NCBI GenBank assembly: GCA_905479495.1
Contig: CAJQMR010000008.1
Coordinates: forward strand, 157,530-221,529
Reading direction: 5' to 3'
Length of the DNA: 64,000 nucleotides
Source of the DNA: an uncultured Anaerolineae bacterium
GTDB taxonomy: Bacteria > Chloroflexota > Anaerolineae > Promineifilales > Promineifilaceae
The position numbers and the translations under genes were made by a program. This document shows, piece by piece, positions 26,648 to 37,600 of the stretch. The notes beneath the pieces were generated by a model. It saw only the letters and a list, made by a program, of their open reading frames with translations. It did no database searches and was not told the DNA's origin. Within the stretch, counting starts at the first letter, position 1. Every line of letters starts with the position of its first letter.

Positions 26648-27916
26648 ATGAAGACAATCCCCTTTTGGCAAGATGATTATCCCCGACCAGACACGTTGCC
26701 TGTTTCTCCGTTACCGGAACAGGTGGATGTGGCTGTGGTAGGCGGTGGCATCACAGGACTGGTGGCTGCCTATTTTTTGACCAAGCGAGGCGTGGCCACG
26801 GCCGTTCTCGAACAAGATCGTATTGGGATCGGAGCCAGCTCGCGCCATCCCGGCGTTGTTACCACTGGCTTTCGGCAAAGTCTGGCCAACTTGTTCGATT
26901 TGCATGGCGAGGCGGTGGCGCGGCAGTTGTGGCAGGCTTCGCTGGACGCGGTGGATCTGGTGGGCGAAATTGTGGCTGATGAGGGCATTGACTGTGACTT
27001 TGCCCGGCGCGGCCACCTGACGCTGGCGGCTAAACCGTCTCATTTAACCTCGATGAAAAAGCTGGTGACCTGGTATGAGCAGGAGCTGGATTTTCCGCTG
27101 GAACTGCTTTCTGCGGCAGAGGTAGCCACGGCCGTTGGCTCCCCGACCTATTTTGGCGGTATGGTCAATGAGTGGGGTGCCAGTTTGCATCCGACTAAAT
27201 ATTTGTACGGCCTGGCCGGGGCGGTGGCCCGGCAGGGTGGCTTGTTGTGTGAGAAAACGGCCGTCACCCGCCTGGAAAAACACGCCCAAGGATTTACCGT
27301 CCACACCAGCCAGGGTACGGTCAAAGCTCGTGAGGTTTTGTTGGCCACCAATGGCTACAGCGGCAAGCTGGTGCGCCCCGTGCAGCGGCTGGTTTTTCCC
27401 ATGAACAGCGTGGCCATCGCGACCGAACCACTTTCAGCAGCACAGCAAACGTATTTGAATCCAGACGGCCGTACGGCCCAAGATTCCCGCTGGCTGCATC
27501 ATTATTTTCGGTTGACGCCGGACGGCCGTTTCCTTTTTGGCAGCCATCGTCACTGGCGGCTGGAGCAGGATTTGCTGGACTGCGCCGACACGCTGCGCCA
27601 ACAAATGGTTAAACAGTTCCCCATCCTGGCCGGTGTGCCACTTTCTCATGCCTGGAGCGGTAACCTGGGGCAAACGTTTGACATGGTACCCCACATCGGG
27701 CGGCTGAACGGGGTGCATTATGCCCTGGGCTACAGTGGGCAGGGCGTGGCCCTCTCCGCCTACCTGGGCCGTGAAGCTGGTTTGTTGCTCTCCGGGCAGA
27801 AGCGGCACAGCCCGTTTGTCGCCATTCAGCCCATGACCCACTTTTACTACCGGCAATACGGCCGTTTTGCCCCGCTGCTGGGTTACTACTATCGCTTTCT
27901 GGATTGGATTAGCTAA
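26648..27916 (+). CDS. FAD-dependent amine/amino-acid oxidoreductase (DadA/PuuB family)
   Basis: A DAO-family flavoenzyme of 422 residues. The dinucleotide-binding VAVVGGGITG is near residues 28-37, and the C-terminal FAD-contact GYSGQGVALSAYLG is present. The family includes gamma-glutamylputrescine oxidase, glycine oxidase and D-amino acid dehydrogenases, and the substrate here is unknown. Six ACGGCCGT copies mark it as resident DNA. Confidence 0.82.
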   Translation: MKTIPFWQDDYPRPDTLPVSPLPEQVDVAVVGGGITGLVAAYFLTKRGVATAVLEQDRIGIGASSRHPGVVTTGFRQSLANLFDLHGEAVARQLWQASLDAVDLVGEIVADEGIDCDFARRGHLTLAAKPSHLTSMKKLVTWYEQELDFPLELLSAAEVATAVGSPTYFGGMVNEWGASLHPTKYLYGLAGAVARQGGLLCEKTAVTRLEKHAQGFTVHTSQGTVKAREVLLATNGYSGKLVRPVQRLVFPMNSVAIATEPLSAAQQTYLNPDGRTAQDSRWLHHYFRLTPDGRFLFGSHRHWRLEQDLLDCADTLRQQMVKQFPILAGVPLSHAWSGNLGQTFDMVPHIGRLNGVHYALGYSGQGVALSAYLGREAGLLLSGQKRHSPFVAIQPMTHFYYRQYGRFAPLLGYYYRFLDWIS

Positions 27917-27973
27917 CTTTAGCTAATAATGTTGTTGCAGTTGATGTTCCATTGTGCCAGAGCAAGATGAAAA

Positions 27974-29071
27974 ATGAATCAACCTAGAAACAAAAAACAC
28001 CCATACAATTTGATCCTGTTTGCCATGATAGTATTGTTTGTTGGGCTATTTTTTGTAATTCTTTACCTCTTTATTGACTATATGAGCACTCCCGTCGAAC
28101 AACACGGCCGTTTTGAGAAGCAAAATGAACACACGATACTTGATAACACACCGCAATTCGAGTTGCTATGGCAAAGTTCAGATCACTTAATGCACGATCT
28201 TATCATTGCAGACAGTCATGTTTTTGCTGTCATCAATGAATATTATGACTCCCCCCCACCCTCAAACCCACACATGGTTTTAACCCAAATCGATTTGGAA
28301 ACTGGAGAGCATACCTGGCAACAAGAAGACAAATATTTTGGAAATATTCTCCACAATGACGCCTACATTTTTGTGCAAAGGAATAATACAGAGGTTGTTG
28401 CTTACAGCTTGCAAGATTTAAAAGTCGCCTGGGAACGTGAATTTTCCCCTTTCAAGAATGTAAGCAAAATTTTGCTTTCGGAAAACTATTTGGTTGTTCA
28501 CCTGTCTCAAGATAACACGGTTATTTTAGAAAATAATTCTGGCGATGTATTCCTGGATGAAAATTTATCTCTTTACAATAAGTTGCTGTATTTCAATCAA
28601 GATACAAGCTACTTTTCTGTCAGCAATTTCAGCCTTCTAGCTTATGACCACACGACAGGCACGGAGCTTTGGCGGCATGGAAGCAATGGATTTGAGGGTG
28701 AGCCTTACTTTGATGGAGATACCATTTACGTAAGGACTTTTTATGGGCAAATACAAGCACTCAACACCCTCACTGGCAGCTTGTTATGGGAGACAAAACG
28801 ACCTACATCTCTTATTGATGTCGAACGTGTTGTTAGCAATTTTGCAGTCACAGAGCAATATCTATTCTACCTGACGCAAGATGCTCAACTTAGAGTGTTA
28901 GACAAAGTTACGGGTGAACTTATTGGTTGGGTGAACTTCTCAAACAGTTTATTTTTGCTGGGTGATGAGATTGCAGAATATTATTTTGAGGTTGCAGCCG
29001 ATTCCAATTATGTGACAGTTTTTTTTGCGGATAGCTGGCAAATATTTGTCTTTAGGTTTGTTGGTCGATAA
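27974..29071 (+). CDS. Membrane-anchored PQQ-like beta-propeller protein
   Basis: A 365-residue protein with one N-terminal membrane helix (about 10-35) and repeated propeller strands of the PQQ type (ETGEHTWQQ, LKVAWERE, TGTELWRHG, TGSLLWETK, TGELIGWV). It likely folds as a small extracellular beta-propeller. The base composition is clearly AT-richer than its neighbours and it carries one ACGGCCGT. The function is unknown; such propellers often act as scaffolds. Confidence 0.75.
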   Translation: MNQPRNKKHPYNLILFAMIVLFVGLFFVILYLFIDYMSTPVEQHGRFEKQNEHTILDNTPQFELLWQSSDHLMHDLIIADSHVFAVINEYYDSPPPSNPHMVLTQIDLETGEHTWQQEDKYFGNILHNDAYIFVQRNNTEVVAYSLQDLKVAWEREFSPFKNVSKILLSENYLVVHLSQDNTVILENNSGDVFLDENLSLYNKLLYFNQDTSYFSVSNFSLLAYDHTTGTELWRHGSNGFEGEPYFDGDTIYVRTFYGQIQALNTLTGSLLWETKRPTSLIDVERVVSNFAVTEQYLFYLTQDAQLRVLDKVTGELIGWVNFSNSLFLLGDEIAEYYFEVAADSNYVTVFFADSWQIFVFRFVGR

Positions 29072-29141
29072 AAATTTTTTACGGCCGTTCCCCCCTTCTC
29101 CCCCGCACCCCTGCACCCCATCAAAACTTATGTTCTTCCAA

Positions 29142-29170
29142 TAGACGGCCGTTGCCCATTCTGTTATACT
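29142..29170 (+). promoter_or_regulatory. Promoter of ssrA
   Basis: TAGACG (29142-29147), 17-bp spacer, TATACT (29165-29170), 11 nt before the mature 5' end. The -35 box overlaps an ACGGCCGT copy (29145-29152). Confidence 0.55.
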
Positions 29171-29181
29171 CTACCCTGTCT

Positions 29182-29596
29182 GGGGATGACTGGCTTCGAC
29201 GGGGAAGGCTGGTCCTGGACTGCAAGCCGAGCACGCTTTACACCTCGTAAAACTGGAAGCAACCAATAAGTGCAAACACACGCACAAACTACAGCGCTAT
29301 GCCTTTGGCTGCGTAACAACAGCTAAAACCTAGCGTGCGGCTTCCTTAATTGGGAGCTCCGTCTACCTTATCCGCTCGTTGTCCGGCTGAGTGTTAGGCG
29401 ACATGAACGCCAACGTGCTGCATCTCGATGCTGCTAGAGATGCTTAAGAGACTCTTTCGGGAGTCAGCAGCGGGCTGATAGCTGACCCAGTTGGTCGGGG
29501 TGCCTATCGGCTAAACCATAAAATAGACCGACTATGCTTGTAGACGTTTAGAGGCCGAATTTTTCGGACGCGGGTTCGATTCCCGCCATCTCCACC
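29182..29596 (+). ncRNA. ssrA: Transfer-messenger RNA (tmRNA)
   Basis: Rescues stalled ribosomes and tags the nascent peptide for proteolysis. The 5' end GGGGATGACTGGCTTCGACG and the 3' end GGTTCGATTCCCGCCATCTCC are diagnostic, and the ends pair as the acceptor stem. The tag frame (29272-29316) encodes ANTRTNYSAMPLAA and stops at TAA. The genomic 3' end reads ACCT after the acceptor stem, so the final CCA is not fully encoded and must be added by CCA-adding enzyme. Confidence 0.97.
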
Positions 29597-29606
29597 TCAA
29601 ATAAAA

Positions 29607-29645
29607 AACCGGATTTTGAGAAATTTCTCAAAATCCGGTTTTTTA
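29607..29645 (+). terminator. Terminator after ssrA
   Basis: A perfect long palindrome with arms AACCGGATTTTGAG / CTCAAAATCCGGTT (29607-29640) is followed by T6. It is symmetrical and could also act on the minus strand. Confidence 0.85.
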
Positions 29646-29860
29646 TTGGGAATTTTTCTCGTTCAACCAGCAGATAGCAAAAAAATTTACACCTGCCGCT
29701 GCTGCTGAATGTAGGCAGCGCTTGCTTTAGACACAAATCGTCATAGAGTTGTTAAGTGCTAATTTGTAAACTGGTATAAAATGCCCATGATGCCGGTAAA
29801 TTAAATCTCAATAGTTGCCCATGATGTTGCAACAGAGCGCATTTGTTCGGAGAAGTGTTT

Positions 29861-32800
29861 ATGTCCAATCAGACAACGTTTAAACCAGGTCCTATCCTCA
29901 CTGAATTCCCTCGCAGTAAGCGGGTGTCGAATCTTTCCCCTTTGCACCTCATGCGGGTGTTAATGATTTCTGTGTTTGTGGTGGAACTGGCAATCATGCT
30001 GACGATGGAGCCATTATATTTTGATCCCGAGGCAACTTTTCGTGAACTCCTGCTAGAAGGTACGCTTGACGCGACGCTGCTCTCCATTTTTGTGTTTCCC
30101 ATTGTGTATTATTATGCCTTTAAGCCATTGGTAGAAGTGATTGGCCGGTATCAGCGCACGGAGAAAGCCCTGGACACAGCCAATAACTTTTTGGAAATTG
30201 TGTTTGCTAGCCTGACGGATGGTGTCATTGTTGTCAATAAGAGGGATCATCAAATATTGTCCTGCAATCGCATGGCCGAAAAATTACTCGGCTTCCCCCA
30301 AAATCAGCTACGTGGCCAGAATATAGCCAGGTTCCTGGCCTCTGATAAGCATGATTGGGCATCATTGCTTACAGAAATAGACGCTAGTTTGTCCCAGGGA
30401 AAGATTTTCCGCGCGGAACTGGAACTTAACCCGCGCCGGGAATTGCACTACACAGCTGAGGTTACAGTCAATCGTGTTGAATCAGAAATTGAGACGAGCA
30501 GTTTACAACTTTATGTTGTGCGCGACATTTCTGAACGAATTAAATCGCAGGAGCAGCTGCAGCTGCAAACAACGGCGTTGGAAGCGGCAGCCAATGGCAT
30601 CATGATCACAAATCATGTGGGGCTCATTGAATGGGTTAATCCCGCCCTGACGGAAATGACAGGTTATAAATTTGAATCGTTGATTGGTCAGGATGCCAGT
30701 ATTTTTAATTCAGGCCAGCATGAATCAGAAACATTCAAGTCGATGTGGCAAACGATAAAAGCTGGTAATCCTTGGGTAGGTGAGCTGGTTAATTTGCGCC
30801 AAGATGGCACTGTTTATATTGAAAATCAAACTATTGCCCCGGTTCGCAACAAGCAGCAGGAAATCACTCATTACATTGCCATTAAGCAAGACATTACGGA
30901 AAGGAAGCAGGCGGAAATCCAGATGGAGCGGCACAATCAGGAGCTGGTCATGTTGAGCCAACTGGGTCAATCTGTGGTTTCTAGTCTGGAGCTGCCCAAG
31001 ATTTTTTCTGATGTGATTGAGCAGGCAATGCCGCTGGCAAAGGCGGAATGCCTGTCGATTATTTTGCGGGAACACAATCATCTAACGTATGTGGCGGCAG
31101 ATGGCCTGGAGGCAAACCAGCTGTTAGGCAAGCAAATTTCCCAGACTGAAGGCGTGGCGGGTGAGGTGATGCTTACTGGGGAAGTAGTGCATGTGACGGA
31201 GGAAAACGGCCGTTACAACATCGCCAACACTTGCCCTTGCAACCCGAAATCGCTCATTGCCGTCCCCTTGGCGCTAGGTCAAGATCGGCTGGGACTCATC
31301 CAGGCTACCCATCGGCAGCCCAACGCCTTTGATGAGGAAAGTATTCGTACCTTAACGGCCGTCGCTAACTGGGCGGCCATTGCCATTAGTCATGCCAATC
31401 AGCTGGAAGAGATTCGTCACCGGCTAAACGAAACAGCGACCCTGGCCGCTATTAATCAGTCGCTGAACGAAACACTTGATCTGGATAATATTTTGCAGCT
31501 TATTGCAGATTCAACGCCGAAGCTGCTAACTCGGGCGGAAGGTGTTGTCATTCATTTACTGGATGACAACGAACATTATCTTGCGCCAGCTATTTGGAGT
31601 GGCCAGATGGAAAATGATTTATCGGGCCTTTTCTTAGATCTCAATGAAGGCTTGGTTGATGAAGTTTTCCGTACCGGCAAATTAATTAACTTGCCAGACG
31701 TTCGCCAGACGTCCCATGTGGATATTTTTTCTCCCGATAATACGCCCGCTTCGCTGGTGATTGTGCCATTGCAAAGCGGCCGTCATCAGCTGGGCACTAT
31801 TATGGTGCAAAACCAGTCGCAGACGCAGGTCTTTACCCCCCAGGATGAACGGCTGCTGCTGCGTTTGGCCGATTCAGCGGCGGTGGCCATTAACACGGCC
31901 CGCCTGTACCAGTCGGAACGCAGCCAGCGGCAGCAGGCGGAATATTTGGCCCATGCGGCCGTTGCGCTTAGCCAAAGTCTGGAGATGGAAGAGGTCTTGC
32001 AAACGATTATTCAGCAAGCAATGGAGATGGTGGATGGGATGGGAACGGCCGTATTCCTGCTGCGTAACAACGAAATCTACCGTACCCAATTCAGCCACCC
32101 TGATCAGCAAGACGACGAACTGCCCAACGCCCTGCAGAAACTCATCAACCGGGAGGATTTAAGTTCACTACCACCGCTCAAGCTCATTATGGATACGGGC
32201 AAACCCGTACTTATCACAGATAATGATTCAGTTCACAATGCGGCCCAGCCGGCCTATGTTGCTGCGCCCCTGCGCATTACCGACGACACCTCGGGCTTTT
32301 TAGTTGTGCAAAGCGATAAGCCTGGCACCTTCAACCGCACCACGATGCGCCAGCTGGAACTTCTGGCTTCACAAGCTTCTTTGGCCGTGCAAAATGCGCT
32401 GCTCTTCAACGATCTAGGTGAAATCCTGCAGAAAGAGCAATCAACCCGGGCGCAATTGGTGCAGGCGCAAAAACTGTCAGCGATGGGGCGCATGGTTGCT
32501 TCTGTGGCCCATGAACTCAACAATCCCTTGCAAACCATCAAAAATTGCCTATTCTTAATACAACAAGATTTGGAACAAGAGACGGCAACGCAATCTTACC
32601 TGAAGATGGCCCTCTCAGAAACGAACAGGCTTACAAACCTCGTGCTGCAACTGCGGGATGTTTATCGTCAGGCAAACAGCAATACGCAGAAGCCCGTTTC
32701 CTTACCAGATGTTGTTGGCCAGGTGCATTTAATTCTACGTGAGCATCTAAAGCAAAATAACATTAGCTGTACGTTTGAAACACACAAAGAGCCAACCTGG

Positions 32801-33136
32801 GTTCTAGGTGATGCCAACCAGCTTAAGCAAGTAGTTATTAATATTTGCCTGAATGCCATTGATGCGATGTCACCAGATGGTGGAGAGCTTACCATCACCC
32901 CTATTTCTGACCAGAATCATGTTGGGTTGGCGATAAAAGATACAGGGATTGGCATTTCTAGTGGGAATAAAGAAAAGTTGTTTGAACCGTTTTTTACGCA
33001 AAAAGATAGTGGAACGGGCTTGGGCTTGGCCATCTGCTATGACATTGTGCAAAAACATGGTGGGCACATCGCTGTAGAAAGTACGTTGGGCGAAGGCGCA
33101 ACCTTCACTGTTTGGCTGCCCACTCTGTCAGAATAA
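29861..33136 (+). CDS. Membrane sensor histidine kinase (2 TM, 2 PAS, 3 GAF-like, HisKA, HATPase)
   Basis: A large sensor kinase of 1091 residues. Order: two N-terminal helices (about 25-50 and 70-95), PAS (about 105-230), PAS (about 235-350), three GAF-like domains (about 365-505, 525-685, 700-850), HisKA with phospho-His in VAHELNNP (about 884), and HATPase ending in GTGLGLAICYDIV. No receiver is fused. The response regulator gene starts 14 nt after its stop codon. I chose ATG 29861 because GGAGAAG sits 5 nt upstream; a longer frame opens at 29843. One GAF domain holds a CPC motif. Confidence 0.9.
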   Translation: MSNQTTFKPGPILTEFPRSKRVSNLSPLHLMRVLMISVFVVELAIMLTMEPLYFDPEATFRELLLEGTLDATLLSIFVFPIVYYYAFKPLVEVIGRYQRTEKALDTANNFLEIVFASLTDGVIVVNKRDHQILSCNRMAEKLLGFPQNQLRGQNIARFLASDKHDWASLLTEIDASLSQGKIFRAELELNPRRELHYTAEVTVNRVESEIETSSLQLYVVRDISERIKSQEQLQLQTTALEAAANGIMITNHVGLIEWVNPALTEMTGYKFESLIGQDASIFNSGQHESETFKSMWQTIKAGNPWVGELVNLRQDGTVYIENQTIAPVRNKQQEITHYIAIKQDITERKQAEIQMERHNQELVMLSQLGQSVVSSLELPKIFSDVIEQAMPLAKAECLSIILREHNHLTYVAADGLEANQLLGKQISQTEGVAGEVMLTGEVVHVTEENGRYNIANTCPCNPKSLIAVPLALGQDRLGLIQATHRQPNAFDEESIRTLTAVANWAAIAISHANQLEEIRHRLNETATLAAINQSLNETLDLDNILQLIADSTPKLLTRAEGVVIHLLDDNEHYLAPAIWSGQMENDLSGLFLDLNEGLVDEVFRTGKLINLPDVRQTSHVDIFSPDNTPASLVIVPLQSGRHQLGTIMVQNQSQTQVFTPQDERLLLRLADSAAVAINTARLYQSERSQRQQAEYLAHAAVALSQSLEMEEVLQTIIQQAMEMVDGMGTAVFLLRNNEIYRTQFSHPDQQDDELPNALQKLINREDLSSLPPLKLIMDTGKPVLITDNDSVHNAAQPAYVAAPLRITDDTSGFLVVQSDKPGTFNRTTMRQLELLASQASLAVQNALLFNDLGEILQKEQSTRAQLVQAQKLSAMGRMVASVAHELNNPLQTIKNCLFLIQQDLEQETATQSYLKMALSETNRLTNLVLQLRDVYRQANSNTQKPVSLPDVVGQVHLILREHLKQNNISCTFETHKEPTWVLGDANQLKQVVINICLNAIDAMSPDGGELTITPISDQNHVGLAIKDTGIGISSGNKEKLFEPFFTQKDSGTGLGLAICYDIVQKHGGHIAVESTLGEGATFTVWLPTLSE

Positions 33137-33150
33137 TTGCTGAGGATGTT

Positions 33151-33945
33151 ATGGAGTCTAACTACACCATCTTAATCGTTGACGACGAACCTAACTTGCG
33201 CATGACGCTGAGCCTGATCTTGCAGCGGGAAGGATACGTTGTAACCATTGCCGGGGATGCCGATGAGGCGCATGAACAATTAAAAGCGAAACCGTTCGAC
33301 CTTGTTTTTTTAGATATTAAAATGCCTAAAAAAAGCGGACTGGTGCTGCTCACTGAGATCAAGCAAATTTATCCTGACATGCCTGTGCTGTTATTGACTG
33401 CTTTTGCTAGCCTGGACTCGGCTATTGAAGCTGTGCGGCGCGGCGCAGCGGATTATTTACTTAAACCAATTGACCCTTCACAGATTTTGTCCCGCGTGAA
33501 GCAAGTTTTATCTGAGTATCAGCCCAATCGCCGCCGGGCGATTATGCATGAAATGCAGCGCTTGCTGGGAGAGCTAAATCAAATTGATGGGTTTGATCAG
33601 AATGATCCGACTCGTTCTGATCGGGAAGCAGATGAAACACGGTATTTACAGCGTGGCCCGTTTTTATTGGACTTGCATACTCGTATTGCCTCACTGAATG
33701 GGGAGGAACTTTCGCTTACCCCCACTGGCTTTGATTATCTCACCGTCCTGCTACGCTTTTCCCCCAACACGTTAGGGTATCAGAAGCTGGTAATGGAAGC
33801 GCAAGGCTATGAAACAACACCCATTGAGGCGAAAGAAGTTACGCGCTGGCGTATTCACGAGCTGCGTAAGGTGATTGAAAATGATTCCCGTAATCCGCGC
33901 TACCTCATCACGGTCCGAGGAGAGGGCTATCGGTTAGTGACGTAA
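33151..33945 (+). CDS. OmpR-type response regulator
   Basis: The DNA-binding partner of the preceding kinase, 264 residues. The receiver holds DDE near residue 10 and phospho-Asp near 55 in FLDIKMPKKSG, then Thr and Lys (LLTAF, LLKPI). The C-terminal winged helix (about 165-264) ends with YLITVRGEGYRL, the classical Trans_reg_C ending. GAGG lies 6 nt before ATG 33151. A third gene with a lone receiver follows. Confidence 0.9.
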   Translation: MESNYTILIVDDEPNLRMTLSLILQREGYVVTIAGDADEAHEQLKAKPFDLVFLDIKMPKKSGLVLLTEIKQIYPDMPVLLLTAFASLDSAIEAVRRGAADYLLKPIDPSQILSRVKQVLSEYQPNRRRAIMHEMQRLLGELNQIDGFDQNDPTRSDREADETRYLQRGPFLLDLHTRIASLNGEELSLTPTGFDYLTVLLRFSPNTLGYQKLVMEAQGYETTPIEAKEVTRWRIHELRKVIENDSRNPRYLITVRGEGYRLVT

Positions 33946-34019
33946 TTTCGCCTGATTTTGTGCGTAATCTAGCTCAATTTCCTCAAATTTTTCCATATTT
34001 TTGCTTCAGACTAACTGCT

Positions 34020-34025
34020 TATAAT
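34020..34025 (+). promoter_or_regulatory. Perfect -10 box 6 nt before a start codon (leaderless candidate)
   Basis: TATAAT (34020-34025) lies 6 nt before ATG 34032. No ribosome binding site is present and the -35 region is weak. The layout matches leaderless promoters known from Deinococcus and actinobacteria. Confidence 0.45.
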
Positions 34026-34031
34026 AGCTTT

Positions 34032-34424
34032 ATGGACGGGGTTGCGAACAGCGACAAGCGAGAGCTATTACTTGTGGAAGATGATCCAAATTTACGCTCA
34101 ACGATGGCGTTGGTGCTGCAGCGGGCTGGGTTTGGTGTGGAAACGGCCGTTTCCCTCACAGCTGCCCGCCAGCAATTACAAACCAAACGGTTTGATCTCC
34201 TCTTGCTAGACCTGGACCTCTCCGGTGAATGTGGCCTGCCCCTCCTTTCAGAAGTGCGAACTTTCCACACAGATACCCAAACCGTTATTCTCTCTGCGCA
34301 AATTTCCACCACGCTGCAACAAAAGGCCCTGCGCAATGGTGCTAGAGGCTATCTGGTAAAACCCGTTGATCCCCTGGAGATCATTATCTTCGTTCGCTCC
34401 CTGCTCTCTGGTCCAATCGCTTAG
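34032..34424 (+). CDS. Single-domain response regulator
   Basis: A stand-alone receiver domain of 130 residues with EDD near 17, phospho-Asp near 60 in LLLDLDLSGECG, and the switch Lys in YLVKPVD. It has no output domain, so it probably relays phosphate or acts by protein contact. It lies 86 nt after the OmpR-type gene but appears to have its own promoter ending at its start codon. Confidence 0.85.
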   Translation: MDGVANSDKRELLLVEDDPNLRSTMALVLQRAGFGVETAVSLTAARQQLQTKRFDLLLLDLDLSGECGLPLLSEVRTFHTDTQTVILSAQISTTLQQKALRNGARGYLVKPVDPLEIIIFVRSLLSGPIA

Positions 34425-34628
34425 GCAGACTGCGCCTCAATATTCCTCAACCTTCCACCAATTCTTCACAATTAACCCCAAGCTTTTTCAACTTTTCCCG
34501 CCTCTTTCTTGCCTATTATTAGTATCGGAGTACCAGTCAATCTCTACTGATACCAAACAACCCAATGATCGGTGCTCCATTTCGTTATACCAAGGTCTGA
34601 ATGCTTCAGATGCGTCCAGGAGGTCTAC

Positions 34629-37600
34629 ATGGAACGAAGAGGATCCTTATTGCTATTATTGCTGCTCGGCTTGTGCATTGGGCTCATTGCCATATTGCCA
34701 GCTTCATCTGCAATGGTTGACCCGGCCGGTGCCTCTGCAATTGACAAACTCGTTGTCAACGCAGAACCGGCTGCCCCGGCGGCCCCCACCGCCACGACCC
34801 AAACCATTGCTTTGAAAGTTGTTAGTGCCCGCACAGAGCCACTTTGGGGCACCCCCATCGGCGAGCCAAATCCCCCCGGCATTGTCGAAGGCGATCCCGT
34901 TACGGATTACAAGTTTATTATCAACGAGAATAATACTGGGGAAACCAGAACCGACCGATATACGGGCGGCTGTGCCCCGTTCTGGGATGAGGCAGAAACA
35001 ATCCCCAATCCCGATTACCCAGCAACATGTAACTGGCCGAGTATTGCGGCCATTCCTAGCTGGAGCCCCATCGTCACCCAAGGTGATGAAACTATTCTCA
35101 GTGAAAATACGACCCTGACCTTACCGGCAGGGCGTTATCTCATTTCGGTCATTGCCGATGGCTTTAAGCTGGATGGCCAATGGTTCACCATCCCTATGGA
35201 AGAAGATGTAGACAATCCTGGGGTAGCCACGGTCAACGTTTCTATGCAGCCGCAGCCGCTGCCCACCGCCACATTGATTATCAAGGTGTTTGAGGATAAT
35301 GGCTTGCCCAACTCAGCCGCAGATGTGCCGGCCGAAGCTGGTTTGGCCGGTTTCTCTGGCCATATTGGCGATCTGGGTGGTGAAGTTACCAATGATGTCT
35401 ATGGCAACCCGCTCTGTACTGAATACGAACCAGGAACTGGCCCCAACGGCTATGCCTGGGCCGACGGCGCGCCCATTCCCATCGAAGGGTCTGGCGGCAA
35501 ATGCCTGAGTGATGAGAACGGGGACATCGTTATCCCCAACCTGGGCACCAACCGGTTTGAAGCTTGGGTAGTGCCACCAGACGGCACCGATTGGGTACAA
35601 ACCACCACGTTGGAAGGCAACAAGCCGTGGGATTCCTGGGTACAAGAAGGCTCTACCGGGTATGACACGGAATTTGTCATTGCCAATGAGCCGTTCCCGG
35701 TGACGATCTTCGGCTTTGTCCGACCGACAAACCTGCTGACAAACACGGCCGTTTCTGGCGAAATTCGTGGCGTCATTGCCAACGCCGAGGTGTATGTACC
35801 TTTTAACGGCGGTCTGCCCTATCAGGGTCACCTCTGGGGCGGCCTGTCTGGGGCCAAGATTCGCGAGACGATTGCCAACCCGTGGATTGCTTTAAGTGAT
35901 TTGCAGGGTGGGGATACGGCCGTTTGGGTTGGCCAGGGTGAAGCCGACGGCAGCTTTGTCATTCCCAACGTCCCCGACGGCGATTATCTGCTCACTTACT
36001 GGGATGCACCTCAGCTGAACATCCTCGACCTGGTTCAAGTTTCTGTTGTGAACGGTGAAGTGGTAGACATGGGTGTACTGTTTGTCACCGGTTGGTTCAC
36101 CACCGTGCACGGCTACGTCTTTGTTGACGAAAACGAAAACGGCAAGCGCGACCCCGGTGAAATGGGCGTCGGTGAATATCCCGTCCTTCTGAGAAAACGT
36201 GATAACTCCGAAATGGACCGTGGCGGCATTCTGGTGCCTACCGCTTCAGATGGCTACTACGAATACGAAAACATGTACCCCTACAACAACTGGCTGGTGT
36301 TGGAAGCGTACGCACCCCAGTACAAGGTAACCGGCTTCACCTATCAGGCATTTAATCAGCCTGAAGAAACCACCATCCTTGGTGAGGGCGTGGATGTGGG
36401 CGTCTTGCCCATCATCGGCCAATCTGGACGGCTGGATTGGGGCGTGAAGCCCTACGCACCAGGCGAAAATGGCGGCATTGCCGGTACCGTCTTCTATGAC
36501 ACCACGCGCGCCGAATATGATCCTTCGGTTGCTGCTGTGGAACCATGGGCCGTCGGCATCCCCAACCTGGAAATGAACCTGTACGAGCCTGTGCCCTGCA
36601 CCGGTGCCAGCCTGGCCTGTGATGAAAGCGACACTTACGAGCTGGCTGCTGATGGGTCTTTTGCCAAGGGTGCGCTGCTGCAAACCACCGTTTCCGAGAT
36701 ATGGGAACGGCCGAAAAACTGCCAAGCGTACGACGTCGAAGGGAATCCGGTTGACCACTGGATTTTGCCCGATGCCGCCCCCGACAAAGATTGTCTGGAG
36801 CCGATGGCCATGGGCACCCAGTTCCAAAGCGATTTTGCCACCGTCAACGGCAACTATGGCTTTGGCGACCTGGCAACCGGCGATTACCTGGTAGAAGTTG
36901 TGGTCCCGACGGATGATTTTGGCCGTCCCATGTATCAGGTAGAACGCGAAGAAGATTTGAATGTCTTCTCCGGTAATGAATATCTAAGCCAACCTCCGGC
37001 TGCTGCACCAGCTGCCAACCCGCCCGACTTCCCCATCTGTGCCGGTGCTTTGCACACGGTTGATGTGGCGGGCATTGGCGACGATGGCCCCAATGCTGTG
37101 GAAAATCCTGACTTTGCTGCCGAGGGTGGCAGCATCTTTGAAGGCACCGACCGGCACCTGTGCGACACGAAGCTGGTGACCGTCATCGAAGGCCGCTCCG
37201 TGGCTCCATCCTTTACTTTCTTCACCGACGTGCCGCTGCCCGGACGCTGGTGGGGTCTTATTCTGGACGACCTGACCCTCTCCACCGACCCGCGTGAATG
37301 GACCTTCGGCGAGAAGGCTGGCATCCCCAACGCGCCCATTGGCGTTTACGACTTTGCTGAGCGGCTGGTCACCACGCTGGAATCTGACCCGAACGGTCTG
37401 TTTACGGCGCTGATGCCTTCCACTATGACAATGAATGCGGCATCGCCGTCCGGTATGTTTGCCAATATGTACCGGCTCGTCGGTAACGACCCCGGTCAAC
37501 CGGGCCAGCTAAACGAAGCGTACAATCCGCAGTACCGCACGATTGCCGCCAACTTTGAGGTGATTCCCGGTTTAGGCGTGATTGCCGACCTGGCTCCGAC

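Noticed and set aside
34366..34815. 149-residue plus-strand frame
   Set aside because: It overlaps the end of the receiver gene and the start of the beta-helix gene in another frame; both neighbours have clear homology and start sites.
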